Shown: in pieces, positions 26,137 through 35,211 of the stretch | Layout of the letters: each line of letters starts with the position of its first letter | How positions within the stretch are numbered: the stretch's first letter is position 1 | Assembly: GCA_965263215.1 (NCBI GenBank) | Contig: OZ253663.1 | Location: 1-64,000, forward strand | Length of the DNA: 64,000 nucleotides | Source: UBA1672 sp965263215 | GTDB lineage: Bacteria; Pseudomonadota; Alphaproteobacteria; Micavibrionales; Micavibrionaceae | Direction: 5' to 3' | Notes under the pieces: model-generated | Told to the model about the DNA's origin: nothing | The model's input: the letters and a program-made list of their open reading frames with translations, nothing else | The model's database searches: none | Translations under genes and position numbers: made by a program

Positions 26137-27048
26137 TCAGCCATATTTCTGTTGCAACCACGCCTTGGCCTGTGCGTCATCTTTCAAGTACGCTTCCCAG
26201 AATGCAAACGCCCCTTCTATGATGAGGTTTTCATGCTCCTCACGCTTGGGGTTATTGGCAAGCTTACCGCGTGTGCCGTTGTAAACCATGTGATCACCAT
26301 CTTCCAACACTTGCAGATATTGTTCTGGGTGGTCAGCATGCTCACGAATGATCAGGCGATGCTCATAGCCGAAGCTCTCCAAAGGAGATTGATCATCCGT
26401 ACCTGTCATGTGAAATAGCGGAATTTCGATTGAGCTGTAGAGCTCCTCCGGTGATCTGTCCGTCATATGTGCAATCGGCACAGGGCTGTAGAGGATGCCG
26501 CATGACAAACGATCATCACGCAATGAAACAATCTCTTTATCCTTATTCGGAAATCTCATGCCTGCCATGACCTGCGTAGTCATTGCACCGAACGAATGAC
26601 CGGACATCCCAATATTGCCCAAATCCATGTATTGGCCAACATCAGGATTATCAGCGACCCAGCCCTCCAGCTCATCAAGAACAAAAGGTACGTCATGCAT
26701 ACGGTTCAGAGTTGTCTCGCGCGGGACTTTAACTTTTCGCAGAATATCCCAAGGATGCTCGTCCTTACCTTCCCACAAACTGCTGTCTGTGCCGCGATGC
26801 GTAATGTGCACAATCGTATAGCCCTGCCCCGCCAAGAAACGAGAGATGAACGATGCGCCATCACGATTACCGCCGAACCCATGGCTCCAGATAATGACAG
26901 GCATTTTGTCCAAATCATGCCCGTCAGGATGGTAAATTTTAAAGGGGACTTCGCGGTCATCACGATTCGAATCAATAAATTCCCCGCGCTTTAACAAAAC
27001 GCGGTATGGTTCCTGCCTGTAGGCCTGATCGGGCGTCCACAAAGACAT
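26137..27048 (-). CDS. Alpha/beta hydrolase (dienelactone/PAF-acetylhydrolase-like)
   Basis: 303 residues. The nucleophile elbow GHSFGAM sits after IGMSGHSFGAMTTQV (Ser near residue 149). VIIWSHGFGGNRDGASFISRFLAGQGY contains the oxyanion-hole HGFGG typical of this family, and the C-terminal GDHMVYNG could supply the catalytic His. There is no signal peptide, so it is probably cytoplasmic. Substrate is unknown. It starts 10 bp after the stop of sspB and is probably co-transcribed with it. Confidence 0.85.
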   Translation of the reverse strand: MSLWTPDQAYRQEPYRVLLKRGEFIDSNRDDREVPFKIYHPDGHDLDKMPVIIWSHGFGGNRDGASFISRFLAGQGYTIVHITHRGTDSSLWEGKDEHPWDILRKVKVPRETTLNRMHDVPFVLDELEGWVADNPDVGQYMDLGNIGMSGHSFGAMTTQVMAGMRFPNKDKEIVSLRDDRLSCGILYSPVPIAHMTDRSPEELYSSIEIPLFHMTGTDDQSPLESFGYEHRLIIREHADHPEQYLQVLEDGDHMVYNGTRGKLANNPKREEHENLIIEGAFAFWEAYLKDDAQAKAWLQQKYG

Positions 27049-27057
27049 ATATCTATC

Positions 27058-27573
27058 CTATTTTTTTCGGAAATTATCGAGCGATATAACTTCGCCCGTC
27101 TTCTCACCTGATCCGCCACCGCCAGAGCCGTCAGGATCATCGGGGTCATCTTCGCCAAGTTCTTGCAATATCAGATCTTCGTCTTCTATGGCATCACCCA
27201 ACGGTTGGAACTGAAGCGCAAAATTAACAGAAGGATCGGCAAATATACTGATTGCATTAAGTGGCACGACCAAGCGTTCAGGCACGTTATTGAAAGATAA
27301 CGTCACTTCCATGCGCTCATCATTCACCATCAGATCAGAGAATTGATATTGTAAAACAATCGTCATTTCACCAGGGTAACGCTCACGCAAATAATCAGGG
27401 ATTTTAACGCCCGGATAATCCGTAAGGAACGTAATGTAGAAGTGATGGTCGCCCGGCATTCCGCCTGTGCTGTTGTAATTTTCAATCACTTCTTCAACGG
27501 CCTTGCGCACCACACCTCTTAGTGCGGTCTCAACCATTTTGTCATAGCGTAAAAAATCTTCTTCATCAGTCAT
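27058..27573 (-). CDS. sspB: SspB-family adaptor for the ClpXP protease
   Basis: 171 residues. The substrate-binding domain shows HFYITFLTDYPGVKIP and MTIVLQYQFSDLMV...VTLSFNNVPERLVVPLNAISIFADPSVNFALQF, typical of SspB. A Gly/Asp-rich linker and a short C-terminal tail (EVISLDNFRKK) follow, which in SspB proteins docks on ClpX. The alphaproteobacterial SspB delivers tmRNA-tagged proteins to ClpXP. The tmRNA gene is about 0.9 kb upstream on the same strand, a fitting neighbour. Confidence 0.93.
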   Translation of the reverse strand: MTDEEDFLRYDKMVETALRGVVRKAVEEVIENYNSTGGMPGDHHFYITFLTDYPGVKIPDYLRERYPGEMTIVLQYQFSDLMVNDERMEVTLSFNNVPERLVVPLNAISIFADPSVNFALQFQPLGDAIEDEDLILQELGEDDPDDPDGSGGGGSGEKTGEVISLDNFRKK

Positions 27574-27652
27574 ATCTTATATGTCGCAAATATTAGGGGT
27601 ATAAATCAAGTGGCGTGATCATTATTTCACAACTTTATACAAGCGATGTGAC

Positions 27653-28330
27653 TTAAACGGAACGCACGGGTTTTTCATTTTTCATTTGTTTCCATTCTTC
27701 GGAAACAGATATTTGCTGCACAAGCAAGGGTACCAGCAAAACAGTGTAAGCCATCAAAACCGGCCACAGAAATTTATGAAAGGCGCTTGCCCTGTATATG
27801 CTGTCATCGCCTGATTTTTTAACAATTCTTGTATATAAAATAGCGATTGGAATATTCCACGATAACCCTGTCAGAAAGACAACATTGGGGTCAACACCTC
27901 CCGCGCCGCCGAGTAACCGTGCCAGAACGTAACCCAATATAATTGTCGTGCACCAACCGAAAACGCATAACAAGCCAAAGAACATGACCTTCAATACTGT
28001 ACGCGATAAGTAAGTAATTTTATGATCACCTTCACTTTTCACGTAAGCGTATATCAAGGCAGCCGTTAAAATAAATATTTCACCGCCTATATGAATTTCC
28101 TGTGCGTTAACAAAAAAATCATAGCTTCCAATAATAATTGAAAGCACCATAACGCCGAAAAACGCATAAAGCTGCCCCCTGTGAATAGAGGATTTAAAAT
28201 CCGGCTGTGGCAGTTGCGGGTTTTTGCTTGTTTTCCAAAGCCACGCATAAGACGACACCAAAAACGCCATCGAACTCATTGCACAAAGCAAATATAAAAG
28301 CGTTGGCAATGTCTGTTCCGGTGATTCCAT
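27653..28330 (-). CDS. Integral membrane protein of unknown function
   Basis: About 225 residues if started at ATG 28330 (MESPEQTLP). The in-frame codon at 28396 would place the start inside the 3' flank of the tmRNA gene. Six or seven hydrophobic segments are visible, with short loops and no recognised family motif. It lies between tmRNA and sspB on the same strand. Any link to trans-translation is only positional. Confidence 0.6.
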   Translation of the reverse strand: MESPEQTLPTLLYLLCAMSSMAFLVSSYAWLWKTSKNPQLPQPDFKSSIHRGQLYAFFGVMVLSIIIGSYDFFVNAQEIHIGGEIFILTAALIYAYVKSEGDHKITYLSRTVLKVMFFGLLCVFGWCTTIILGYVLARLLGGAGGVDPNVVFLTGLSWNIPIAILYTRIVKKSGDDSIYRASAFHKFLWPVLMAYTVLLVPLLVQQISVSEEWKQMKNEKPVRSV

Positions 28331-28427
28331 TGATATGCTCAAGAATAAGAATAAAAATGCCTGCACTTCTGTTGCGAGGTAGCAGGCACACCCCACCTGA
28401 CTAACGTTAATTAATCAGGAATTCGAT

Positions 28428-28724
28428 TGTAGCGTCGCTACTACCCAATTAGGCAGCGATACGACCTTCACCAGCAACAACAGAGTTGTCGTTAGCGGCT
28501 ACGAACGCAAAGTTATCGTTTGCATTTATAAAATTAGCCCGATAACGGCGGATACAATGCCGGACACCGTTAATATACCTTTACTGCGCGCGTCGATCCT
28601 ATTTCGGCCCCGCCGCATAAGACCAGTCAAACCGATCTTAAGTGGTGGAGCCGCCGGGTACCGCCCCCGGGTCCGCAACGTTTATTCCGTACAAACGTGT
28701 AATGTCATAGCTAGCAAGCTAGCC
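28428..28724 (-). ncRNA. ssrA: Circularly permuted two-piece tmRNA
   Basis: On the minus strand the acceptor piece comes first. Its T arm is followed by CGGCTCC and an encoded ACCA (CCA end at 28643). After an excised loop (28612-28642) the coding piece begins GGGGCCGAAATAGG at 28611, pairing CGGCTCC with GGGGCCG to close the acceptor stem, as in alphaproteobacterial tmRNAs. The tag frame runs from GCA at 28523 to TAA at 28449 and encodes ANDNFAFVA followed by ANDNSVVAGEGRIAA, 24 residues ending in the ClpX-type -AA. A -10 TATAAT lies at 28730-28735. Piece ends are estimates. Confidence 0.93.
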
Positions 28725-28792
28725 CCTCTATTATAGAACACATCCGCTACTAAATTCCAGTCTTATCCACCGGGTGTTTTTAAATAGATATT

Positions 28793-28821
28793 TTGACGCA
28801 CAGCCCTGAATTGATTATGTT
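28793..28821 (+). promoter_or_regulatory. Sigma70-type promoter
   Basis: -35 TTGACG (28793-28798), 17-bp spacer and -10 TATGTT (28816-28821) lie upstream of the ATG at 28853, which is preceded by a CGGAGACGG ribosome-binding site. It is divergent from the tmRNA promoter. Confidence 0.55.
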
Positions 28822-28852
28822 AAGTTGATTTTTAACCGTATCGGAGACGGAC

Positions 28853-29305
28853 ATGAAATTAATAGATCGAATCGGTGATTTTTTAGGAACATCAGACTAT
28901 GCAAAAGATCGGCGCCTTGCCAAAGATTTTTTGGGCGTTAGCTTAGACCGCGAAACATACGAATCTGTCCGTGACAACGCAGAATTCGGTACCCTCAACC
29001 AAAATTTTGGCAACCGTGCGCGTGCGTACAGACACAGAAAAACACCAGGGGAACGCATGCAACTCGATATCTCAAAACAGATATTGTCACACATGACTCG
29101 CGCCGGCGTTACCTTTGATTTAGACAGCGAGGAAAACCAAGAGGCCGCAAGCATTTTATCACGCGCCGTTGTGTTCAGCGCCATTAATGATAAGACAATT
29201 TTGAAATTTGGTGCCCCCTACGACGGGCATGCAACCATCAGCGAAAAACAGCAGCATTATAAAGAAAAATTCCCGGAAGCAACAGATACACCTTTAGTTG
29301 CGTAG
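28853..29305 (+). CDS. Hypothetical protein
   Basis: 150 residues, soluble, highly charged, mainly helical. No domain is recognised. It begins MKLIDRIGDFLGTSDYAKDRRLAKDFLGV and has no signal peptide. A promoter and a ribosome-binding site (GGAGACGG) precede it, which supports expression. It is the first of two plus-strand genes of unknown function downstream of tmRNA. Confidence 0.6.
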   Translation: MKLIDRIGDFLGTSDYAKDRRLAKDFLGVSLDRETYESVRDNAEFGTLNQNFGNRARAYRHRKTPGERMQLDISKQILSHMTRAGVTFDLDSEENQEAASILSRAVVFSAINDKTILKFGAPYDGHATISEKQQHYKEKFPEATDTPLVA

Positions 29306-29333
29306 CAAAACCAAAGCACGGTATAATCAGCTC

Positions 29334-30263
29334 ATGAGCATTACAACCTTATATAACACTGAAAAAAGCCTAAAGAATTTCAGTGATGCACTGGAATACA
29401 CGCGGGGACTAAACCCACTTGCCGCGGACATTGCCATGCATATGAAGGCTGGCGATGATTCCTTTGGTATTGTTGAACAATTTGCAAACAACGTATCGAA
29501 GCCCATTTTCGAAGTAATTTCAACACAACAAGGCCTAGACGCCGCCAAGAAAAAATATGATGACGCGGTCGAAAGCCTGCCCGATCAAGCACAAAAAACA
29601 ATCATGACTGTTTTATTCAGCGCCCCTGAAAAAATCCGCCGTAACGCCATGGATATGCTGACGCATTGCTTGGAACATAGCGATATCGACACGCAGACAG
29701 ATTTCCTGATCAGCGCGCCTTTTGACCACAGCCTTATTGAAAACGGACATGTTGATTTAGACGAATCAAGAAAGATAATCGCCGCAAGCACACCCGAAGC
29801 TCAAGCTTACATTCTTGAAGCCTGCACCCAAGAGGCAACAACAAATCTTGGCCTTTATGCCTTTAATGTGCGTGTACCACAGTCTAATACGACAATGGCC
29901 ATGATGCGTGACCCCAGTGATGCCGTTATTCCCTTTGATCAAATTGAAAACGATCTTGTGCGTGCCTATTGTGAGGATCATGAAAAACAAATTCGCAATA
30001 GCGTTGAAATGTTAGACCCCGACCTATCAAAAGAAGTGCTGGATAAACTAGAAAAAGTATATGCGGAGCATAACCTGCCTTTTGACCGCGATGCAGAGAA
30101 CAATAAGCGATCACAGGAATTTAGGGATCACATTGCGGGTATGGCGCGTGAAGATTATTGGGAGATATTCAAAGGGCATGCGCAGGTCATTCAGGTCATA
30201 TTAGAACATCAAGCCGGACTTGATTTGAACCCAGAAGCGAAAGATACACACGAGCACGACTAG
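29334..30263 (+). CDS. Hypothetical protein
   Basis: 309 residues from ATG 29334; the frame is open 36 bp further upstream, but that would overlap the preceding gene. The protein is soluble, acidic and helical, without signal peptide or recognised domain. The 28-bp gap to the preceding gene suggests co-transcription. The sequence shows no catalytic motif. It is convergent with the next gene. Confidence 0.6.
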   Translation: MSITTLYNTEKSLKNFSDALEYTRGLNPLAADIAMHMKAGDDSFGIVEQFANNVSKPIFEVISTQQGLDAAKKKYDDAVESLPDQAQKTIMTVLFSAPEKIRRNAMDMLTHCLEHSDIDTQTDFLISAPFDHSLIENGHVDLDESRKIIAASTPEAQAYILEACTQEATTNLGLYAFNVRVPQSNTTMAMMRDPSDAVIPFDQIENDLVRAYCEDHEKQIRNSVEMLDPDLSKEVLDKLEKVYAEHNLPFDRDAENNKRSQEFRDHIAGMAREDYWEIFKGHAQVIQVILEHQAGLDLNPEAKDTHEHD

Positions 30264-30278
30264 CGAAAAAATTCTCCG

Positions 30279-31184
30279 CTATAGATCGTGCCCACCAAGA
30301 CGCCCGAGAATATTACGAAATACGCCATCAGGATCAGGCATATTCGCATACCCCTCCCCCGGAGTAATCACGCGCGGCGTGCCTATCACCTCAATAAAAT
30401 CAATCGCCTCAGGCTGTAATCCGTGATCAATAATCTGATCTATGATTTCTTCCGGCTCAAGGCGATATACAGCCAAATCCGAACATAATTCTTTTGCAAC
30501 TTCTAATGCGTTTTTCTCCGCATTGTGACAAATATTATATCCGGTATATTGATCTGAATGACTTTCCCAAACACCAGAGCTTTCATTTTTCACCGCGGCC
30601 AAAAATCCCATTTCTTTATTGCCGACGACAACATAAGACTGCGCATCATTTGTAATGGTGGTTTTGGCGATATCATGCGCCAAATCCGTGTAAGCTTGTG
30701 GCGCAGGGCAATATCCGTGAACGAGAAAATCACCATATTCGGTTTTACGCCTCGCGTCCTCTTCAACCGGAACCAAAGACGCTCCCGGATACATAACGGC
30801 CTCTAATATATCATCCGAATCAAGCTCATACACACTGAGATGTCGCATAACTGCGGCGTCGGTTAACTCTTCACTGACAAGCTGCATTGCCAAAATCTGC
30901 CGCGCATTATCCTCGCTCCAACCAAGCTCCATGTCGCGCTTACCTATCCATTGCCCATTGGCAATTGATGTATCCTTCTGCGCCTTTAGCCAACCTGTCG
31001 CAGAATCACCAACAGATAAAGTTGAGACCTCTCCTTGCGTTTCGACCGTTGCGCGCTGCGCCAACTCTTTTGCGTAACGTGTTACGTTTTCAGGCGCGGG
31101 CATTTGAATGGCAAAATTAATGGTACGCTCTTCCGGAAATCCAGCCCCCGCAACAATCATTTTATTGAAATCTGTATTTTCCAT
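30279..31184 (-). CDS. Hypothetical protein
   Basis: 301 residues with no signal peptide or membrane segment. It is acidic. The C-terminal part contains YNICHNAEKNALEVAKELCSDLAVYRLEPEEIID, and three Cys residues are scattered. No family is recognised. The gene is flanked by convergent 29334-30263 and divergent thyA. Confidence 0.55.
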   Translation of the reverse strand: MENTDFNKMIVAGAGFPEERTINFAIQMPAPENVTRYAKELAQRATVETQGEVSTLSVGDSATGWLKAQKDTSIANGQWIGKRDMELGWSEDNARQILAMQLVSEELTDAAVMRHLSVYELDSDDILEAVMYPGASLVPVEEDARRKTEYGDFLVHGYCPAPQAYTDLAHDIAKTTITNDAQSYVVVGNKEMGFLAAVKNESSGVWESHSDQYTGYNICHNAEKNALEVAKELCSDLAVYRLEPEEIIDQIIDHGLQPEAIDFIEVIGTPRVITPGEGYANMPDPDGVFRNILGRLGGHDL

Positions 31185-31381
31185 CTACCGTGATGTCCCC
31201 GCCTGACGCTTTTACGTATTTAGTTGTTTTGTTAATCACTCCCTAATGTTGTAAATCACGTAGCATTATTACGTCAAATATTACTTTCGGGGAGTAATCA
31301 TTCAAAACCGTGAATTGCCCCTTACCCTGTATATTCCTTTTCTTTATAATTACCCAAAGAATCATAAATAAGGACTTTGTC

Positions 31382-32176
31382 ATGAAGCAATATCTGGATC
31401 TTATGCGCCATGTATTAGAAAACGGCGCGATTAAGGAAGACCGCACCGGTACGGGCACACGCTCGGTTTTTGGGCATCAGATGCGCTTTGATTTATCGGA
31501 AGGGTTTCCGCTTGTCACGACAAAAAAATGTCATCTACGTTCCATCATCCACGAGCTCCTCTGGTTTTTAAAAGGTGACACAAACATCAAGTACCTCACC
31601 GAAAACGGTGTGAAAATATGGGATGAATGGGCCGATGAAAATGGCGATCTTGGCCCTGTATATGGACATCAATGGCGCAGCTGGGGGTCAGCAGACGGTC
31701 ATAAAATTGACCAGATCACAAACGTAATTGAACGCATTAAAACCAACCCTGATGACCGCCGCATGATTGTATGTTCATGGAATGTCGGTGAGATCGGGAA
31801 AATGGCACTTCCGCCCTGTCATTGTTTTTTCCAGTTTTACGTGGCTGATGGAAAACTCTCTTGCCAACTCTACCAACGCAGCGCAGATATTTTTCTGGGC
31901 GTGCCGTTTAACATCGCCTCTTACGCTTTACTCACCATGATGGTGGCGCAGGTGACGGGATTAAAACCGGGTGAATTTATCCATACTTTGGGGGATGCGC
32001 ATCTATACTCGAATCATATCGAGCAAGCCGAGCTTCAACTCTCCCGCAGCCCGCATAAACTGCCGGAAATGCACCTTAATCCGCATGTCAGTAATATCTT
32101 TGATTTCAAGTTCGAAGATTTTGAACTGGTCGGATACGAAGCGCACCCACATATCAAAGCCCCCGTTGCCGTTTGA
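31382..32176 (+). CDS. thyA: Thymidylate synthase
   Basis: 264 residues, the same length as the Escherichia coli enzyme. It methylates dUMP to dTMP using methylene-tetrahydrofolate, producing dihydrofolate. Signatures are EDRTGTGTRSVFG at the N-terminus, GPVYGHQWRSW, the active-site LPPCHCFFQFYV with Cys146, and the dUMP-binding RSADIFLGVPFNIASYALL. The frame is open 72 bp upstream, but the ATG at 31382 (MKQYLDLMRH) is the conserved start. folA lies 1.35 kb downstream on the same strand, separated by one unknown gene. Confidence 0.97.
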   Translation: MKQYLDLMRHVLENGAIKEDRTGTGTRSVFGHQMRFDLSEGFPLVTTKKCHLRSIIHELLWFLKGDTNIKYLTENGVKIWDEWADENGDLGPVYGHQWRSWGSADGHKIDQITNVIERIKTNPDDRRMIVCSWNVGEIGKMALPPCHCFFQFYVADGKLSCQLYQRSADIFLGVPFNIASYALLTMMVAQVTGLKPGEFIHTLGDAHLYSNHIEQAELQLSRSPHKLPEMHLNPHVSNIFDFKFEDFELVGYEAHPHIKAPVAV

Positions 32177-32249
32177 AAACACGATAATTATTTGCCAAAT
32201 GCGCCCTTTCTCGTCTATTATAATGACTTGGTGATAAAGCGAGAAAAAA

Positions 32250-33470
32250 ATGGCCGGACCAGGCGACATTATTAATTCATCTGAAGACCCATATATCAGT
32301 GGCGTCAAAGAGACTGTTGGCGATATTCCCGTCGCCTTTATCGATCCGAACACATTCGAAGGCTTAGACATTGATTTATCCAATGGCCAGTACGCTGCCC
32401 CCGATGATATCACAGATGCCCATATTCAGATGTTCAAAGATGCCCTTGATGAAAATGCCCCGGGTTTTAGTGATAATCTTGATCCTGATACATTAAAGGC
32501 CGCAACTTTACAGGCAATCAATGACGGACCGCGCGCCTTTACCTTTGATTATAACGACAAACGATATTGTGTGGTGAACGGCTTTCACGACAGTATCTCT
32601 ACGAAAGAAGATATCCTGCCGCTGATCGCACACGAATCATTAGAAAATTTAGGGACAATTCCCGGAAACGATGCCGAATGGATGCATCTGTTCGGTCGCC
32701 ACGAAGGTTCGACCTGTGATGATCCCGCGACACCTGACTTTCAAAATGAAGACGAGCGCGTTTTATTTGAATTACAGGGCGAAACCAAAAATGACCGCGT
32801 CGCACTTAACGATCCTGATGGGCATATATCCCCCGATGTGATTGAAACCTATATAGATGCAAGAGGCTTAGTCGTCGGTGATGAAAATGATGATTTCGAT
32901 CACGCAAATGGCATCTTTCTGGATTCACCGGAATCAGGGACACCAACACAAGAACATGTTGAGGCGGCACGCTCTGTAGTGCCTGCTATGGTTCAGGGCG
33001 TCGCGCATGAACTTCGCATCGATGAAGATTCGGCGCGCCAATTACGCGAAGATAACCCTGAAATGTTTACAGGCGTGGTTCAAGACCTGCTCGATAGGAA
33101 TTATTTTGATACGGACACAACCGGACAACCGAACGAGCATGTCCAAACCTACATTCAGGACTATATTGATGCATACCGTGATCAAGTCCTCGATGAAGAC
33201 CATAGTAGCCTATCCCCAATGAACGACATCATTCAACACGGCCAGATTTTCTATGACGATTCTTCGCCCAAGCCCGTTGGTGACGGCACTCCCATTGTTG
33301 TAACAGATCTTACCCAAAGCCAAATGCAGTTAGGCCAAGACGGCGCAGGCGATTATTTTGCCAAAATTGCCGACCCCGCCTTAGCCCAAGATCGTATGAA
33401 CATGATGGCCGGTATGGACAACACGACGGAACAGGACTTCACGCTCAACACTGGCGCGCGCTTAGGATAA
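32250..33470 (+). CDS. Hypothetical protein between thyA and folA
   Basis: 406 residues, very acidic (Asp/Glu-rich), no signal peptide. The stretch LIAHESLENLG...WMHLFGRHEGSTCDD has an HExxE-like pattern followed by another His and Cys, which may or may not be a metal site. Four short plus-strand frames are in series here (thyA, this gene, folA), with a 73-bp gap before and 59 bp after. It has no resemblance that I recognise to folate or nucleotide enzymes. Confidence 0.6.
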   Translation: MAGPGDIINSSEDPYISGVKETVGDIPVAFIDPNTFEGLDIDLSNGQYAAPDDITDAHIQMFKDALDENAPGFSDNLDPDTLKAATLQAINDGPRAFTFDYNDKRYCVVNGFHDSISTKEDILPLIAHESLENLGTIPGNDAEWMHLFGRHEGSTCDDPATPDFQNEDERVLFELQGETKNDRVALNDPDGHISPDVIETYIDARGLVVGDENDDFDHANGIFLDSPESGTPTQEHVEAARSVVPAMVQGVAHELRIDEDSARQLREDNPEMFTGVVQDLLDRNYFDTDTTGQPNEHVQTYIQDYIDAYRDQVLDEDHSSLSPMNDIIQHGQIFYDDSSPKPVGDGTPIVVTDLTQSQMQLGQDGAGDYFAKIADPALAQDRMNMMAGMDNTTEQDFTLNTGARLG

Positions 33471-33529
33471 CTCTTAGCCCCACTCTGCTTTAACTTGCAA
33501 TAACACCAGAATCAGTGTGTTAATTTTCT

Positions 33530-34048
33530 ATGACTGATAAAATAAAAACATCCATCATTGTGGCTATGGCCGAAAATCACTGTATTGGTAAAAACAACCA
33601 AATGCCGTGGCATATTTCTGATGATCTCAAACGATTCAAATCTTTGACAATGGATCATCCCGTAATCATGGGACGTAAAACATTTGAATCAATATTAGGA
33701 TATTTGAAGAAACCCCTGCCCGGGCGCACCAACATTGTGATCAGCCGATCTGATTATGAAACAGATCATGACGTTCATATCTACAACACCCTAGAAGCTG
33801 CGATCATCGAAGCCGAACATATTGCCACGAAAAATGACCTTAAAGAGTTTTTTATCATTGGTGGCGCGCAAATCTATACGCAAAGCCTGACTTTCACCGA
33901 TCGCCTACACATCACAAAAGTTCATAAATCCGTAGAAGGCGATGCGTTTTTTCCATTATTCGATGAGGGTGAATGGCAAGAAACAGACCGCGAAGATCAC
34001 CTCGACCATGATCCGCCATACAGTTTTATCACGCTAAATCGTCAATAA
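33530..34048 (+). CDS. folA: Dihydrofolate reductase
   Basis: 172 residues. It regenerates tetrahydrofolate from dihydrofolate made by ThyA. Family landmarks are MAENHCIGKNNQMPWHISDDLKRFKSLT (substrate site with the conserved Asp in the ISDDL helix), VIMGRKTFESI (NADPH-binding) and FFIIGGAQIYTQSL. It is convergent with mrp, and the two stops overlap by 20 bp. Confidence 0.95.
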   Translation: MTDKIKTSIIVAMAENHCIGKNNQMPWHISDDLKRFKSLTMDHPVIMGRKTFESILGYLKKPLPGRTNIVISRSDYETDHDVHIYNTLEAAIIEAEHIATKNDLKEFFIIGGAQIYTQSLTFTDRLHITKVHKSVEGDAFFPLFDEGEWQETDREDHLDHDPPYSFITLNRQ

Positions 34049-35117
34049 TTTTCTGAACAATATCATTCATACTCTTGGCACTACCGGCGTCACCTTCAGA
34101 CAGCACAATCGGTGTGCCCGCATCTGAATGTTCACGTATGTCTTTTGATAATGGCACCGCGCCGAGGAATGGAATACCGAGCGCTTGTGCTTCTTCTTCC
34201 GCGCCGCCATGACCGAATATATGCTCTTCATGACCACAGTTCGAACATATATGCGTGCTCATATTCTCAACCAATCCCAATACAGGTACGCCCGTTTTTT
34301 CGAACATTTCAACCGCGCGGCGCGCATCAATCAGGGCAATATCTTGCGGCGTAGAAACAATCACCGCGCCAGATACACGCACCTTTTGCGCAAGTGTAAG
34401 CTGTACGTCTCCGGTGCCGGGTGGGAGATCGATGACAAGATAATCAAGCGGATCATCTTGTGTGCCCCACGCAACATCGCGGAGCATCTGGTAAAAGGCC
34501 GTTTGCACCATCGGCCCACGCCATACAAGCGCCTTGGTACTGTCGGCGATAAAGCCAATCGACATAATTTTAAGTCCGTGCTTTTGCGCAGGGATCATTT
34601 GCTTTTGATCATTCAATGTCGGCTTGTAGGATTCATCCCCCATCATGACAGGCTGCGACGGGCCATAGATATCTGCATCCAGTAGCCCTACTTTTTTGCC
34701 ATGCTTATTTGCAAGGCTTGCCGCGATGTTGGCAGAAATAGTCGACTTCCCTACGCCGCCCTTACCTGACGCCACCACAATGATATGTTTGGCCGGTACA
34801 TCAACAGGTGGGTTTTTATTCATGCCATGTGGATCGGGCATGCGTCGCCTTTGGTTCTGATTTGCCTCTGCCGACGGTTCTTGCTCCGCCGTTAAGATCG
34901 CCGTAACCTTATTAACACCTTTTATTTTAGACACTGTTTGCTCGACCGCCTGACGCATGTCTTCCATCGCACTGCCTTGCGCGGGATCAACCTCTATGGG
35001 AATAATGACATTCCCTTTACCATCAATCTGCAATCCGGACAGCTTTTTAACATCAACAATCCCCTTGAGAGATTGCATTATATTGTCGTGTAAAGACTGA
35101 TTATTATTTTTGCGCAT
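34029..35117 (-). CDS. mrp: Mrp/ApbC-family iron-sulfur cluster carrier ATPase
   Basis: 362 residues. An N-terminal MIP18/DUF59-like domain (about 1-85) precedes the P-loop ATPase domain with the deviant Walker A VASGKGGVGKST, LLDADIYGPSQP, IVDLPPGTGDVQLTL-like DLPPGTGDVQLTLAQ, and ENMSTHICSNCGHEEHIFGHGG, where the CxxC can hold a bridging 4Fe-4S cluster. It carries clusters to apoproteins in the cytosol. The ATG at 35117 (MRKNNNQSLHD), preceded by AGG, is preferred to the longer in-frame start at 35186. It is divergent from hflK. Confidence 0.93.
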   Translation of the reverse strand: MRKNNNQSLHDNIMQSLKGIVDVKKLSGLQIDGKGNVIIPIEVDPAQGSAMEDMRQAVEQTVSKIKGVNKVTAILTAEQEPSAEANQNQRRRMPDPHGMNKNPPVDVPAKHIIVVASGKGGVGKSTISANIAASLANKHGKKVGLLDADIYGPSQPVMMGDESYKPTLNDQKQMIPAQKHGLKIMSIGFIADSTKALVWRGPMVQTAFYQMLRDVAWGTQDDPLDYLVIDLPPGTGDVQLTLAQKVRVSGAVIVSTPQDIALIDARRAVEMFEKTGVPVLGLVENMSTHICSNCGHEEHIFGHGGAEEEAQALGIPFLGAVPLSKDIREHSDAGTPIVLSEGDAGSAKSMNDIVQKIIDDLA

Positions 35118-35211
35118 AACATTGCCTATTTTCGGGTGGTAAGACTTGCTTTCCGTTAGAAAAGAGATATTGTTACTCCGTACCAAACGTCAACAAGAAA
35201 ATGGATATTTT

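Noticed and set aside
28330..28396. Upstream extension of the membrane-protein gene at 27653-28330
   Set aside because: It would run into the 3' flank of the tmRNA gene and add a poorly supported N-terminus; the ATG at 28330 gives a better start.
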